Shown here: piece by piece, positions 17,842-27,085 of the stretch
Numbering within the stretch: the stretch's first letter is position 1
Layout of the letters: each line of letters begins with the position of its first letter
NCBI GenBank assembly: GCA_041393395.1
Contig: JAWKKG010000008.1
Coordinates: 266,055 to 330,054 of the forward strand
DNA from: JAGQIB01 sp041393395
GTDB taxonomy: Bacteria; ARS69
Direction: 5' to 3'
DNA length: 64,000 nucleotides
Notes under the pieces: model-generated
Databases searched by the model: none
What the model was told of the DNA's origin: nothing
The model's input: the letters and a program-made list of their open reading frames with translations, nothing else
Translations under genes and position numbers: made by a program

Positions 17842-18408
17842 CTAGCGGTAGAGGGCCTTGACCGTGCTCCAGCTGGTCTCCTCGACCGGAACGATGCACG
17901 GGCTCGCCTGGTTCTCGCAAAGGGCGGAACCGTCGCTCGTGAAACCAACCCGCGAGTTCGTGTGCGTCGTGGGGTTGACCGGGTCGCAGTCCACCGACAC
18001 GTGCCAGCCGTTCTGGGCCGAGTCGACCGTGCAGATGGTGCCGCCCGTTCCCGTATCGAAGATGCTCCAGGACCCCGCGAGGAACTGGCCTTCGGGGCAA
18101 CCGCCGACCGCGATCAGCAGCGCCGTGGCCGTGCCGGCATTCAGAACGCCGTTCATCGGCGTGAAACCCACGACGGAGAGCGCACCGGTCGCCGCCACAT
18201 CGAACTCCGCCGCGGACCAGCCACCGTTCGACGTGCACTCCATCCAGCAGTAGAGCGTCACCAGACCAGGGGTGCCGCTCGGGGCGCCGATGTTGTTGTC
18301 CGGGGTCGAACTGCTGCCACTGACGCTCCACCCGTAGGTGTTCGCGCCGGCACTCGCCATCGTGGGCACCAGCAGAGCCAGCGCCGCAACCGTAAGCAAC
18401 TTCTTCAT
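17842..18408 (-). CDS. Small secreted protein of unknown function
   Basis: 188 residues. The ATG at 18408 has AGGAGG about 8 nt upstream; the in-frame extension to 18501 is not needed. A clear signal peptide (KKLLTVAALALLVPTMASA) is followed by a Gly/Ser/Thr-rich mature part with six Cys residues, including YCWMEC, GGCPEG and CDP. It looks like an extracytoplasmic, probably disulfide-bonded beta protein. It has a strong promoter (18562-18590) and a structured leader, so it may be abundant. No family was recognised. Confidence 0.8.
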   Translation of the reverse strand: MKKLLTVAALALLVPTMASAGANTYGWSVSGSSSTPDNNIGAPSGTPGLVTLYCWMECTSNGGWSAAEFDVAATGALSVVGFTPMNGVLNAGTATALLIAVGGCPEGQFLAGSWSIFDTGTGGTICTVDSAQNGWHVSVDCDPVNPTTHTNSRVGFTSDGSALCENQASPCIVPVEETSWSTVKALYR

Positions 18409-18445
18409 GAGAAACCGCCTCCTCCCCCGCCGGGGATCCCCTGAG

Positions 18446-18478
18446 GACCGCGAGTGCAATCTCGCACGTCTCGCGGTC
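18446..18478 (-). other. Leader hairpin of the 188-aa secreted protein mRNA
   Basis: A 9-bp inverted repeat (GACCGCGAG and CTCGCGGTC) with an inner GTGC/GCAC pair lies in the 5' leader between the promoter and the ribosome-binding site. It may stabilise the mRNA. Confidence 0.5.
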
Positions 18479-18561
18479 GAATGATCGAACCTGCCCAACA
18501 CCGCTCGATGCGCCGGGCTGGCCCTGGGCGGACCAAGCCGGAATCTCCCGATGTCCGCGGC

Positions 18562-18590
18562 ATTCTAGGAACGGCTCCGCGAGGTGTCAA
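18562..18590 (-). promoter_or_regulatory. Strong sigma-70-type promoter for the 188-aa secreted protein
   Basis: TTGACA, a 17-nt spacer, then TAGAAT: a full -35 match and five of six at -10. The predicted start is near 18555, giving a leader of about 147 nt. Confidence 0.8.
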
Positions 18591-18648
18591 CCGACGCAAG
18601 GCGAAAACGGACTTCTTCACACCCCGGAACCCCGGGGTCGGACAGTGC

Positions 18649-18685
18649 AAAAAAAAAGCGGGGCGCCCCGAGTGGGGCACCCCGC
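18649..18685 (-). terminator. Strong rho-independent terminator after the dockerin-like gene
   Basis: On the minus strand a 12-bp stem (GCGGGGTGCCCC with GGGGCGCCCCGC, one G-T pair) and a 4-nt loop are followed directly by nine T residues, starting 24 nt after the stop. Confidence 0.95.
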
Positions 18686-18708
18686 GATTCGAACCACGAT
18701 CGGTCGGC

Positions 18709-19341
18709 TTACGGGCAGGTACCGGCGCCGCAGCCGTGGGACAGACCGCCACCGATGAAACCGAAGTCGATGACGTTGACCGTGCCGTCGCAGTTGAAGT
18801 CGGACGTCACGCAGTACGGCGCCGGCGGCAGGCACGCCGCGAAAGCACCGAGGTCGACGATGTTCGTCGAGCTGGCCGGCTCGGCCTCGTTCGACGCGTT
18901 CTGGTCCGGCGACGTGTAGCTGAAGTTCGTCGTCGAGATCAGGATGTTGCCGACGCAGCTGGCCGTCACTTCGAGATCCGCGGAGCCGCGGCCCGACAGC
19001 TGATTGACGACGAAGTGCGCAACACCGTTCGCGTTCGTGTTGCCGTTGCCGGTCAGGATGTTCGTGGTCATCTGAGCCGGGCAGCAGTTGCCGAGCGTCA
19101 GCGTCTGATTCGTGGCGGCAACGCTGGTCGCGCAGTTGGCGACCGGCACGTCGAACGCGTCACGAAGCGTGACGAAGACCGTCATCTTGTCCAGGCCGCC
19201 ATCCGCACGGAAGCGGTACTGACAGGCGAGCGGCTGACCGCCGAGGCGGACGGACGAGTTGGCAGGAGAAGGGACACCGGCGAGCGCGTCCGCGCCGACC
19301 GCGAGGACGAGCAGCGTCGCCAGGACCAGGGACTTGCGCAT
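18709..19341 (-). CDS. Secreted protein with C-terminal dockerin-like calcium motif
   Basis: 210 residues. The ATG has GGAGG 7 nt upstream. The signal peptide (RKSLVLATLLVLAVGADALA) precedes a beta-sandwich-like body with paired Cys residues. Near the C-terminus DFNCDGTVNVIDFGFI matches the DxNxDGxVNxxDxxxx calcium-binding loop of dockerin type I repeats, but only one loop is visible. It is probably exported and may take part in protein-protein assembly at the surface. It has its own promoter and a strong terminator. The specific function is unknown. Confidence 0.82.
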   Translation of the reverse strand: MRKSLVLATLLVLAVGADALAGVPSPANSSVRLGGQPLACQYRFRADGGLDKMTVFVTLRDAFDVPVANCATSVAATNQTLTLGNCCPAQMTTNILTGNGNTNANGVAHFVVNQLSGRGSADLEVTASCVGNILISTTNFSYTSPDQNASNEAEPASSTNIVDLGAFAACLPPAPYCVTSDFNCDGTVNVIDFGFIGGGLSHGCGAGTCP

Positions 19342-19787
19342 CTGTTACCTCCGAGCACGAAGTATCGATGGACCAACAAGAATCACGGGACGGCGTCTTC
19401 CCTAGATCAGGAAGAACGTTGCAGCGGAATCAAGCGAGTCTAGGTGCAGCACCCCCCTTCCCTGGCCATTTCAAAATCCACTTTAGCATGCGGCCTCCTA
19501 CCACGTCAAACGGACGAACGACCCCCGTCCGCACATACCGGGCCGGCATTTTTTTTCCGCGACCCGAGGGCCCGATCCGGGCACACCCGGACCGCGATCC
19601 CACCTTGGCAGGTCCGCTTTCGATAACACGAGCCTAGCAAGCTCGCGGGTCGAAAGTCAATCGGCTCCCGGTTCTCGGGCCGGTTCGGAGCCGGTTTCCG
19701 GCTCTTTCGGACCTCGACGACGCGGTCAGGATGTCCGCCTCGGCTAGGGAATCTGACAAGGGAAACGAGAAGATTTGAGAAAGGCGG
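19342..19787. other. 446-bp intergenic region
   Basis: It contains the promoter and roughly 130-nt leader of the dockerin-like gene (promoter 19480-19509). A 7-bp hairpin of GAGCCGG and CCGGCTC lies at 19689-19705. The end overlaps the terminator-like hairpin of the neighbouring GT-C-like gene. It is more AT-rich than its surroundings. No convincing ORF was found. Confidence 0.6.
19480..19509 (-). promoter_or_regulatory. Sigma-70-type promoter for the dockerin-like protein
   Basis: TTGACG, an 18-nt spacer, then TAAAGT. The predicted start is near 19473. Confidence 0.65.
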
Positions 19788-19806
19788 TCACTCCGCGGTC
19801 GCCTTT
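19780..19806 (-). terminator. Possible terminator overlapping the stop of the GT-C-like gene
   Basis: A 7-bp inverted repeat (AAAGGCG and CGCCTTT) spans the last codons and stop, followed on the minus strand by a T-rich stretch. Confidence 0.4.
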
Positions 19807-21443
19807 CCGGCCGGGGCGGCCTCCGGAGGGCCCAGATTGCCGGGAGGATCCCTCCCAGCCGCCCTTCGGCTGCCCCCGAGACGCCTCCGGTCGTACGGGA
19901 AGCGGTCCGGGGGCCCCTCCTGATCCGTCGCGGGGTCGTACGGGGCCAGGCGAGGCGCTGCGGCCGCCCCATCCCACCGGAAGAGCCACAGCGTCCGATC
20001 CGGAAAATGGGCCGCCAGACGGGCGTTCAGCTCGGGCTCCCGGTAGATGGCGACCACGGAGTCCCCCGAGAGATCCGGGTTCCCCACCACCGCGGCCGAG
20101 GCGAGCTGGTAGGTCGAGACGTCCACGAAGACCAGCCGGCGCTCCCGCGGCAGAGATGCCAGAAAGCGCTCGAGGATCCGCGTGCTGTCCGTCAACGGAT
20201 TCGAGTGGGCGGCCCGGACGGCGCGCACGTGGTCCGGGGCCGCGCCGACCAGAAAAGCTCCGGCCACGAGGGCCAGCGTGCCTCCCGAGACGATCCGACC
20301 GACCCGGCCGCCCCGCCACAGCCAGGCCAGGGGCATCGCGAGGAGCACGGCGAGGGCGGGAAAAGCCTCGTAGTAGAAGCGTGGCCCGAGCAACCAGGCC
20401 GCGGGCCCCAGGATTCCCGGGTAGATGAAGTACCCGGCGACGAGCGCGAGGAACGGGCCGATCCAAACGACCGCGCGACGACGAAGCACGATCGCCGCCA
20501 CGGCCGCCGCCACCGCCGTCGGGGTCGCGATCGCGCTGGGCCAGGGAAGCAGCGCCCCGGGGACCATCGCGAGCAGCCGTCGGGTCGCGATCCAGGCGAC
20601 CTCGGGCGTGAAGCGATCCACCACGCGGCCGCCGCCGATCGCCCGGGAGTGCGGCAGGTCCACGAATCCGATCTGGAAGTCCTGTCGCCACCAGAGCGCG
20701 TAGGGACTCGTGAACGCGGATCCGGTGATCGTATGGTTCCAGTACGCGACGAACGCGAGCCAGGGCAGCAGGCCCGTCGCCAGTCCGGCGAGCAGGGCCG
20801 GACGCCGGTGCGATCCGCGCGCGAACGGGAGGAGACCGAGCGCGAGTGCTCCCGCGACCCACACCACGGAGTACGCGCGGGGACTCGCAAGCGCCCAACC
20901 GAGACAGAGACCGGAGAGCACGCCCCGCAGGCCGGGTCGATCGGATCGCGACGTCAGGAGCAACGCGGTGGTCGCGAGAAGGAGCGCCGCAAACACGTGG
21001 GTAAGGTACGTGGTCGTGAGGCGCAACTGGATCGGTGCGCACGCGAGCAGGAGCGCGGCCCCGACTCCGACCGCGTCTCCCCCGGCGCGGCGCCCGAGCG
21101 CAAACGTCGCGAGTAGCAGGAGGCCCGAGAGGATCGGATTCACGAGCCACTCGACGTGAAGCAGTTCCCCCGGCGCGAGTGCGAGCGAGAACCCGGGATA
21201 CGACGCTCCGACCCAGTGACCGCGCTCGATCCGAAGCCAGGGGAGAAACCGGAATGATTCGGGGACCGGCGGCGCCGGCGCCACGAGGTGGCCGGCGGCA
21301 ATCGCCTTGGCCTGGAAACGGTAGAGGACGCCATCGGGAAACGTATGACTCGCATCTGCCGGTACCCGCAGGACCCATGCGGTCCAGACGACGTACGCGA
21401 GCGCGAGCGCAAGTACCCCGAGGAACGCGCCCCGCCGGCTCAT
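19788..21443 (-). CDS. Polytopic membrane protein, GT-C glycosyltransferase-like
   Basis: 551 residues. The ATG at 21443 overlaps the stop of the YfhO-like gene (ATGA); the frame extends further upstream but only as shadow. About 10-12 hydrophobic helices are visible, with periplasmic loops such as HTFPDGVLYRFQAKA and GASYPGFSLALAPG near the N-terminus, as in ArnT/PMT-type GT-C enzymes. A soluble C-terminal part follows the last helix. Substrate and reaction cannot be read from the sequence. It is coupled to the YfhO-like gene, so both probably serve one envelope glycan pathway. Confidence 0.75.
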   Translation of the reverse strand: MSRRGAFLGVLALALAYVVWTAWVLRVPADASHTFPDGVLYRFQAKAIAAGHLVAPAPPVPESFRFLPWLRIERGHWVGASYPGFSLALAPGELLHVEWLVNPILSGLLLLATFALGRRAGGDAVGVGAALLLACAPIQLRLTTTYLTHVFAALLLATTALLLTSRSDRPGLRGVLSGLCLGWALASPRAYSVVWVAGALALGLLPFARGSHRRPALLAGLATGLLPWLAFVAYWNHTITGSAFTSPYALWWRQDFQIGFVDLPHSRAIGGGRVVDRFTPEVAWIATRRLLAMVPGALLPWPSAIATPTAVAAAVAAIVLRRRAVVWIGPFLALVAGYFIYPGILGPAAWLLGPRFYYEAFPALAVLLAMPLAWLWRGGRVGRIVSGGTLALVAGAFLVGAAPDHVRAVRAAHSNPLTDSTRILERFLASLPRERRLVFVDVSTYQLASAAVVGNPDLSGDSVVAIYREPELNARLAAHFPDRTLWLFRWDGAAAAPRLAPYDPATDQEGPPDRFPYDRRRLGGSRRAAGRDPPGNLGPPEAAPAGKATAE

Positions 21444-23794
21444 CCGAGCATCCCTTGCCGGGCGCCCGCGCGTTCGACGTGTCGGCGCGGAGCCAATCCC
21501 AGTCCGAGCACGAGCGACCATGCGCCGAGCGAGAGCGCCGCGCCCCGACGAAAGGACTTCGGACGAAACCGAAGCTCCACGTGGGACTCTCCGGCGGGCA
21601 CGACCAGTCCCATCAGAACGTAGTCGCACCGGTGGATCGGGACGGCGGAACCGTCGACGCGAGCCTCCCAGCCGGGGTAGTGAACCTCGCTCACCACGAG
21701 GAAGGCCGTCCCATCCGCCCGGACTTCCAGATCGATGGCCCCCGGGGCCACGGAAAGCACCCGAACGTCCGCCGAGCCGGCCGACGGCGACGGAGTCAGC
21801 GCGACGGGCTCCTCGACGAGCGCGACGCCCCAGGGGTCGAACGAGGCTCCGCCCGGCAATCGCGACGTGTGCACCGCCCGCAGGATCTCCTCGGGGGTGA
21901 GCACGAGACACTGAGCGACCACCCAGGCGCGCGGAGGATCGGCACGATTCTCGTACACTCGAACTCCGTCACCCGTCTCCACCAGAGCCCAGCGTTCGGG
22001 ATCCCGTTCGAGTCCTGGAATCGCCTGTCGCCAATCGGCCGGGGCGAACACGTAGCGAACGGCGAGCAGATCGAGCGCACGCGAGTGACGGTCCTTGACG
22101 GCCCGCTTCACGCGTCCGAACGAGTCGTAGCCGTAGAACTCGGCGTAGCGCTGCAGACACATCGGGTTGTAGCCGTGGGCGCCGGGAAGGTCCCAGAGAC
22201 GGTGGCGATTCTCCGGGATCGTCGATCGATTCCGGTGCAAGCGCACGGCCGTGGTCGCCCGCTGTGCCTGCTCGTGCAACGTCGCCCGATAGGGCGCCAC
22301 CATCTCGGGCATCTCGAAGTCCGCGGGACTCGGCGAGCTTTCCCGCCAGAGGCCGAACCACGCGTGGGATGCGAGGTCCGCGACGAGTACGAGCGGCAGC
22401 GCCCAGCTCAGCCAGCGTCGATGTCCACCCCACGCGACGACCGCGCACGTCGCGAGCCAGAGCGCGACCTGAACGCCGGCCGTCGAGGCAAACGCGCGGA
22501 CGGCCTCGTCCCCGCCCTGTTCGGCGGCCCTTCGAGCGACGGCACGAAGTGCGAGCAGGAACACGCCGGAGAACACCACGATCCACAGGGCGCGCGTGGC
22601 TGCGCTCGGAGGAGAAGCCCGCAGCCGCGCCGCGCCGAGCGCCGCCAGCATCGCCAGCCCGAACTGCATCTCGAATGCGTGCCGGGCCGGCACCCGGAAC
22701 CGGTTCAGGAGCGGGATCCGGTGCACGAGGTCCCCGTGAGGAATCGTGCCCGACATGGCGAGGCCCGCGGCCACGAGGACGACCGCCGCGGCGAACCACG
22801 CAACCCCGCGACGTCGAGATCCGAACGCGAACGGAACCAGGAGAAGCGGAAGACATCCGACATAGGTCATGCCGGTGCGCAGCCGCCACGGGTCTCGATC
22901 GCGATCGTTCCATCCGGCGCGCTGCAATGCGGGATCGTTGTTCGTTCCGGGGGCATCCGGGAGGAAGAACTCGGTCCACCGATCAGGAGCGAAGGAGAAG
23001 AACTCGAAATAGCCGAGCGGCATGTCGGCGCGCGAGCATCGTCGGGCGAGTTCTTCGCCCGGGATCCACACGACGGCCGAGAGAAGCAGGGCGAGGAACC
23101 CGGCCGCACTCAGGTCCCGAAGCACCCGAAGACGTTCTCCCGATCGCGAAGCAACGGCCAGAAGCGCGTACGCGGCCGCGACCAGCCCGGCGTAGGCGGA
23201 AGTCTGCGGATGTCCGGCCATCAGACAGCAACCGCCGCTCGCCGCCGTCCACGCGATCCACCGCCGGGACGGCGCACGGCGCAATCGCTCGATCCCGAGC
23301 AGGATCCCCGGAAGCCACCCCAGCGCGTGCACGATCGGAATCATCGAGAGGTTCCAGATCGCGAAGCCACCGAGCCCGTACACGAGGCCGGCGACCATCC
23401 CCGCCCACGCCCCCGCGAGCTCGCGTACGAACCGGTACATGAGGAACATCGCGAGGAGGAACGCGGAGATCACGTAGGCGTTCCAGGTCCCGGGGATGCG
23501 CGATAGGATCATCGCCGGCGGGTACCACGTCATCTCCTCGGGGTCGCCCACGACGGGAAACCCGGAGAATTCGTTCGGGTCCCAGAGCGCTTCCGTGGTT
23601 CGATAGGCCGGATAGAAGAAGGCCGTGCCGTCGCCGGAGGCGAGGAGGCGCCCCGACCGCAGCACGGGAGCGAACAAGCCCAGAAGGAGACCGAGAAAAA
23701 TGACGAACGCAAGCAACGACCCGGGGCGCTCGGGCGGCGAGTACGTTGACGGGCCTTCCGGGGTGGCCGGAACGGGCGGCTCCGAGGTGGACAC
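21440..23794 (-). CDS. YfhO-like large polytopic membrane protein
   Basis: 784 residues with about 12 transmembrane helices. Early motifs SGDGTAFFYPAYRTTEALW and DPNEFSGFPVVGDPEEMTWYPP resemble the first periplasmic loop of YfhO-family proteins, which are GT-C-related and implicated in glycosylation of surface polymers. A C-terminal soluble beta-rich segment (about residues 600-750) is also typical. It is transcribed from a promoter at 23848-23876 and is followed by the coupled GT-C-like gene. The family assignment is good; the reaction is unknown. Confidence 0.78.
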   Translation of the reverse strand: MSTSEPPVPATPEGPSTYSPPERPGSLLAFVIFLGLLLGLFAPVLRSGRLLASGDGTAFFYPAYRTTEALWDPNEFSGFPVVGDPEEMTWYPPAMILSRIPGTWNAYVISAFLLAMFLMYRFVRELAGAWAGMVAGLVYGLGGFAIWNLSMIPIVHALGWLPGILLGIERLRRAPSRRWIAWTAASGGCCLMAGHPQTSAYAGLVAAAYALLAVASRSGERLRVLRDLSAAGFLALLLSAVVWIPGEELARRCSRADMPLGYFEFFSFAPDRWTEFFLPDAPGTNNDPALQRAGWNDRDRDPWRLRTGMTYVGCLPLLLVPFAFGSRRRGVAWFAAAVVLVAAGLAMSGTIPHGDLVHRIPLLNRFRVPARHAFEMQFGLAMLAALGAARLRASPPSAATRALWIVVFSGVFLLALRAVARRAAEQGGDEAVRAFASTAGVQVALWLATCAVVAWGGHRRWLSWALPLVLVADLASHAWFGLWRESSPSPADFEMPEMVAPYRATLHEQAQRATTAVRLHRNRSTIPENRHRLWDLPGAHGYNPMCLQRYAEFYGYDSFGRVKRAVKDRHSRALDLLAVRYVFAPADWRQAIPGLERDPERWALVETGDGVRVYENRADPPRAWVVAQCLVLTPEEILRAVHTSRLPGGASFDPWGVALVEEPVALTPSPSAGSADVRVLSVAPGAIDLEVRADGTAFLVVSEVHYPGWEARVDGSAVPIHRCDYVLMGLVVPAGESHVELRFRPKSFRRGAALSLGAWSLVLGLGLAPRRHVERAGARQGMLG

Positions 23795-23825
23795 GGATTC
23801 CTCGACGCGGCATCGCCGCTGGACC

Positions 23826-24437
23826 GTGGGGGAGCGCCGGTGGGGTAAAGCTATCGGACCGTCGAACTGCGGTCAAGCGAGGACTCCGCACGGACCTGCC
23901 CGCCCAAAGCGTTGGCTCCGGAGCGCGCTCGGGGTCGTCGCCTCCGTGTTGCTTGCGAACATCGTCGACGCCGAACCTCCGGACGCATGGAGCCCCCTCC
24001 GCCTCCTCGAGGGGCACTGGGTCGGCGTGGGAGCCGGCTTCGGCTCGGAGTCGGACGTGACCCACGACTGGGCCTTCGTGATCGACGGAAACTTCCTGGA
24101 GCTCCGGACCCGGTCCACCGTGAGAACGGACACGGGGGGCGGCGAGGTTCACGAGGACGTGGCGTACGTGAGTCACGACCGCGATCACGATGCGTTCGTG
24201 TGTCGTCAGTTCCTGTCCGAGGGCTACGTGAACACGTACGACATCCGACTTCCCCCCGACCCGGGCGGCGAGATCCTGTTCGCCCACCGGGACTCCGAGG
24301 GGTCCGGCGGCGTGCGCGCGCAGATACGCCTGCGCTTCGTGTCCCGCGACGAGTACGTGATGGCGCTCGATCTCGCGTTCACGCCGGACGCGGAGTTCAA
24401 GGCGTGCCAGGAGATGAGGATGCACCGCCGGCCTTGA
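23826..24437 (+). CDS. Small exported protein, DUF1579/lipocalin-like
   Basis: About 203 residues from the GTG at 23826, but the start is uncertain because the divergent YfhO promoter overlaps the first codons; a later start is possible. A hydrophobic segment (LRSALGVVASVLLANIVDA) looks like a signal peptide. The mature part, starting LRLLEGHWVGVGAGFG, has the alternating pattern of small beta-barrels of the DUF1579/heme-binding-like group (an opening L-x-G-x-W, then strands with FVIDGNFLELRT and ISH-like segments). The 3' end overlaps the convergent CDF gene by 41 bp. Ligand unknown. Confidence 0.6.
   Translation: MGERRWGKAIGPSNCGQARTPHGPARPKRWLRSALGVVASVLLANIVDAEPPDAWSPLRLLEGHWVGVGAGFGSESDVTHDWAFVIDGNFLELRTRSTVRTDTGGGEVHEDVAYVSHDRDHDAFVCRQFLSEGYVNTYDIRLPPDPGGEILFAHRDSEGSGGVRAQIRLRFVSRDEYVMALDLAFTPDAEFKACQEMRMHRRP
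23848..23876 (-). promoter_or_regulatory. Sigma-70-type promoter for the YfhO-like operon
   Basis: TTGACC, a 17-nt spacer, then TAGCTT. The predicted start is near 23841, giving a leader of about 47 nt. Confidence 0.6.
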
Positions 24438-25320
24438 CCGGGACCGGTTCCACGTGCACCACGACGTCCACGACCCCGAGACCCGCCGCAAGCAGGGCGT
24501 CCTTCACGTCGTGGGCGACGTCGTGCCCGTGTCGCACCGTGAGATCCCCGTCGACCTCGATGTGGATCTCCACGAGGAGTCCCGTCCCCGCGCGACGGAT
24601 CCGGCACTTCTCCACGTCCTCCACGTCGTGCACGGCCCCGGCGACCTCGCGGACGCGTCGCTCGGTGGCGCCGGTGACGGCGGCGTCCATCGTCTCGTTC
24701 ACGGCGGGGATGAGGAGCCGCGCGGCGTTGTACGCGATCACGACGCACGCGATCAGCGCGGCCCACTCGTCGGCCATCGCGAATGCGGGCCCGCCGACCA
24801 GCGCCACGCCGATGCCCACGAACGCGGCCGCCGACGTGATGGCATCCGAGCGGTGGTGCCAAGCCTCTCCCCGGAGCGCCCCGCTCCCGACGTCCGCTCC
24901 TGCCCGCTGAACCCAGCGGAACATGCCCTCCTTGAGGAGAACGACGCCGGCCAGAACGGCCAGCGTGTACCAGGCGGGCGCCGCATGCGGCGTCCGAATC
25001 CCGTGGATGCTCTGCGCCGCGATCAGGGCGGCGGCCCCGAGCATCAGCAGGGCGACGAGGGCGGCCGCCAGCGAGTCGGCCTTGCCGTGCCCGTAGGGAT
25101 GCGATTCGTCCGGCGGACGGGACGCCACGCGGAGGCCACCCCACACGACGAGCGAGGAGACGACGTCCATCGTGGACTCGATGCCGTCGGCGATCAGCGC
25201 GTACGAATCTCCGATCACGCCGGTCGCGATCTTCGTGGCGGCGAGCGTGACGTTCAGGGCGAGACTGACTCCCGACACGCGCAGTGCGGGTGATCCACTC
25301 GCCCTCTCGAATCCTGTCAT
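24397..25320 (-). CDS. Cation diffusion facilitator (CDF) family metal efflux transporter
   Basis: 307 residues: six transmembrane helices then a cytoplasmic ferredoxin-like domain with C-terminal HVEP. The metal site in TM2 reads ADGIESTMD (Glu in the first ligand place) and in TM5 HHRSDA, while DESHPYGHGKAD sits between TM2 and TM3, all as in FieF/MamM-like CDFs. It exports a divalent metal (Zn, Fe, Mn or Co) in exchange for protons; the specificity is not readable. A GGGAG precedes the ATG. Confidence 0.9.
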   Translation of the reverse strand: MTGFERASGSPALRVSGVSLALNVTLAATKIATGVIGDSYALIADGIESTMDVVSSLVVWGGLRVASRPPDESHPYGHGKADSLAAALVALLMLGAAALIAAQSIHGIRTPHAAPAWYTLAVLAGVVLLKEGMFRWVQRAGADVGSGALRGEAWHHRSDAITSAAAFVGIGVALVGGPAFAMADEWAALIACVVIAYNAARLLIPAVNETMDAAVTGATERRVREVAGAVHDVEDVEKCRIRRAGTGLLVEIHIEVDGDLTVRHGHDVAHDVKDALLAAGLGVVDVVVHVEPVPVKAGGASSSPGTP

Positions 25321-25390
25321 GCAGCTTCGCTCCCGCTCCGAACTCGCGGCCGCACGATACCGCGTTCCCGCCGTCGCCGCGAGTGCGCGA

Positions 25391-27085
25391 CTAGCGGCCC
25401 TCTCCCGATCGTTCCGCCGCGGGCTGGAGGAGTTCCTTCACCTTCGCGATCCCGAATCCGAGCGCCTGTCCCACCTCGATTCGGGGGGGCATCGTGAGCT
25501 CGTCGGAGTGGACCTCGACGTCGACGATCCACGGCTCCCCGGACTCGAACGCTTCCGTGAGCGCCCTCTCGAGCTCCTCCGCGGTCCGAACCCGCGCGCC
25601 GCGACCGCCACAGAGTTCGGCAAACGCACCGTAGTCGAGATCCTGCAGGTCCGTTTCGGACTCCGGAAGGCCGGCGACCTCCTGCTCCATCTGGATCAGA
25701 CCGAGCTTCGCGTTGTTGAAGACGACGATCTTGACCGGCAAGCGGTACTTGATCGCGGTGAGGAAGTCTCCGAGTTGCATCGCGAGTCCACCGTCGCCGG
25801 CGATCGCGACCACCGGCCGCTCCGGGAACGCGAGCTGCGCGCCGAGTGCACCGGGCAGGGCGAATCCCATGGTGGCCAGGCTGCTCGAGAGCACGAACCG
25901 CTGGGTCCCGTGCAGATGTACGTGACGCGCGCCCCACACGGTGACCGCGCCCGTGTCGCACACGAAGATCGTGTCACCGCGCGCGTGGCGCGACACCGCC
26001 GCCGCCACCGCCTGAGGGCGCAACGGCGGATCTGCCGGGCTCTCCTCTTCTTCCCGTCCGTGTCGTTCTCTCTCGACCACGGCGCGAACATGGGCGAGGT
26101 GCGCCTGGCCGCCCGCCGCTCGGGTGCCCCGGGTCAGCGCGGCGAGCGTCGGCGCCGCGTGCCCCGCGAGCCCGACCTCTACCGGGTGACGTCGGCCGAG
26201 TCGCGCGGCGTCGACGTCGATCTGGATCGCCCGAACCCCGTCCGGGTAGAAGTCGAGGTAGGGGAAGTCCGTTCCGACGAGCACCAGCAGGTCGCAATGC
26301 TCCACCGCTTCCAGCCCCCCCTTCGTCCCGAGGAGACCGAGGCCGCCCACGTGGAGCGGATGGTCGTCGGGCACGAGGTCCTTCGCTCGCAACGTCGTCA
26401 CGATCGGCGCGGCAAGCGACTCCGCGAATGCGAGCAGCTCCCGCTTCGCGTCCCGGCAGCCCCAGCCGGCGAGAATCGTGGGGGCACGGCAGTCCGCCAG
26501 CAGCGACGTTGCCCGGTCGAGCTCCTCGGCCGAAGGCACCGACCGCGAACGACTCGAGACAAAGCGAACACGCGAGCCGCCGGACGGCACACCGCGGCCG
26601 GCCACGTCCGCCGGGATGCACAGATGGGCCACACCCTGGCGCCCGAGCGCCGCCTGGCACGCCTCCACCGCGAGACGGGGCATCTGGGCCGGATCCATGA
26701 TCGTCTCGTTGAATACGGCGACGTCGTGGAAGAGCGCATGGAGATCCACTTCCTGGTGGTAACGCGACCCACGAAACCGGGTCTCCACCTGACCGGTGAT
26801 CGCGAGGACGGGCGCGGAGTCGAGCTTCGCGTCGTACAGACCGTTCAGGAGATGCACCGCACCCGGTCCGGCGGTCCCCACGCAGACACCGAGTCGCCCC
26901 GTCAGCTTGGCCTCGGCGCTCGCCGCGAGCGCGCCGGCCTCCTCGTGCCGGACCTGGACGAAGCGCAGTCGATCCTGGCGCCGGATCGCGTCGACGATCT
27001 CGTTGATGGCGTCGCCGGGGATGCCGTACAGCCGCTCGGCGCCCGCGTCCTGCAACGTCTCCAGGAGCGCATCACTCACGTTCAT
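25391..27085 (-). CDS. Thiamine-diphosphate enzyme, pyruvate dehydrogenase (quinone)/PoxB-like
   Basis: 564 residues from the ATG at 27085, which has GGAGG 8 nt upstream; a 12-residue extension is possible but unsupported. Three ThDP-family domains are present: the N-terminal PYR domain with catalytic Glu (RHEEAGALAA), the central domain (about 190-330), and the PP domain with the GDGGLAMQ...NNAKLG metal/ThDP motif. VRHEEAGA and the C-terminal layout favour PoxB (pyruvate to acetate and CO2, electrons to quinone) over acetolactate synthase. It overlaps the upstream mscS-like gene by 14 bp, giving an operon from a sigma-54-like promoter. Confidence 0.82.
   Translation of the reverse strand: MNVSDALLETLQDAGAERLYGIPGDAINEIVDAIRRQDRLRFVQVRHEEAGALAASAEAKLTGRLGVCVGTAGPGAVHLLNGLYDAKLDSAPVLAITGQVETRFRGSRYHQEVDLHALFHDVAVFNETIMDPAQMPRLAVEACQAALGRQGVAHLCIPADVAGRGVPSGGSRVRFVSSRSRSVPSAEELDRATSLLADCRAPTILAGWGCRDAKRELLAFAESLAAPIVTTLRAKDLVPDDHPLHVGGLGLLGTKGGLEAVEHCDLLVLVGTDFPYLDFYPDGVRAIQIDVDAARLGRRHPVEVGLAGHAAPTLAALTRGTRAAGGQAHLAHVRAVVERERHGREEEESPADPPLRPQAVAAAVSRHARGDTIFVCDTGAVTVWGARHVHLHGTQRFVLSSSLATMGFALPGALGAQLAFPERPVVAIAGDGGLAMQLGDFLTAIKYRLPVKIVVFNNAKLGLIQMEQEVAGLPESETDLQDLDYGAFAELCGGRGARVRTAEELERALTEAFESGEPWIVDVEVHSDELTMPPRIEVGQALGFGIAKVKELLQPAAERSGEGR

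Larger units (their letters stand above)
18409..18708. other. Intergenic region between the two small secreted protein genes
   Basis: These 300 bases hold, from left to right, the Shine-Dalgarno and leader hairpin (18446-18478) of the 188-aa gene, its promoter (18562-18590), and the terminator of the dockerin-like gene (18649-18685). I see no ORF with gene-like character. Confidence 0.7.

Noticed and set aside
18446..18478. Leader hairpin as a riboswitch
   Set aside because: A simple stem-loop without any conserved riboswitch core.
19689..19705. Hairpin GAGCCGG/CCGGCTC as a terminator
   Set aside because: No gene ends nearby on the strand where TTT follows; likely a chance palindrome.
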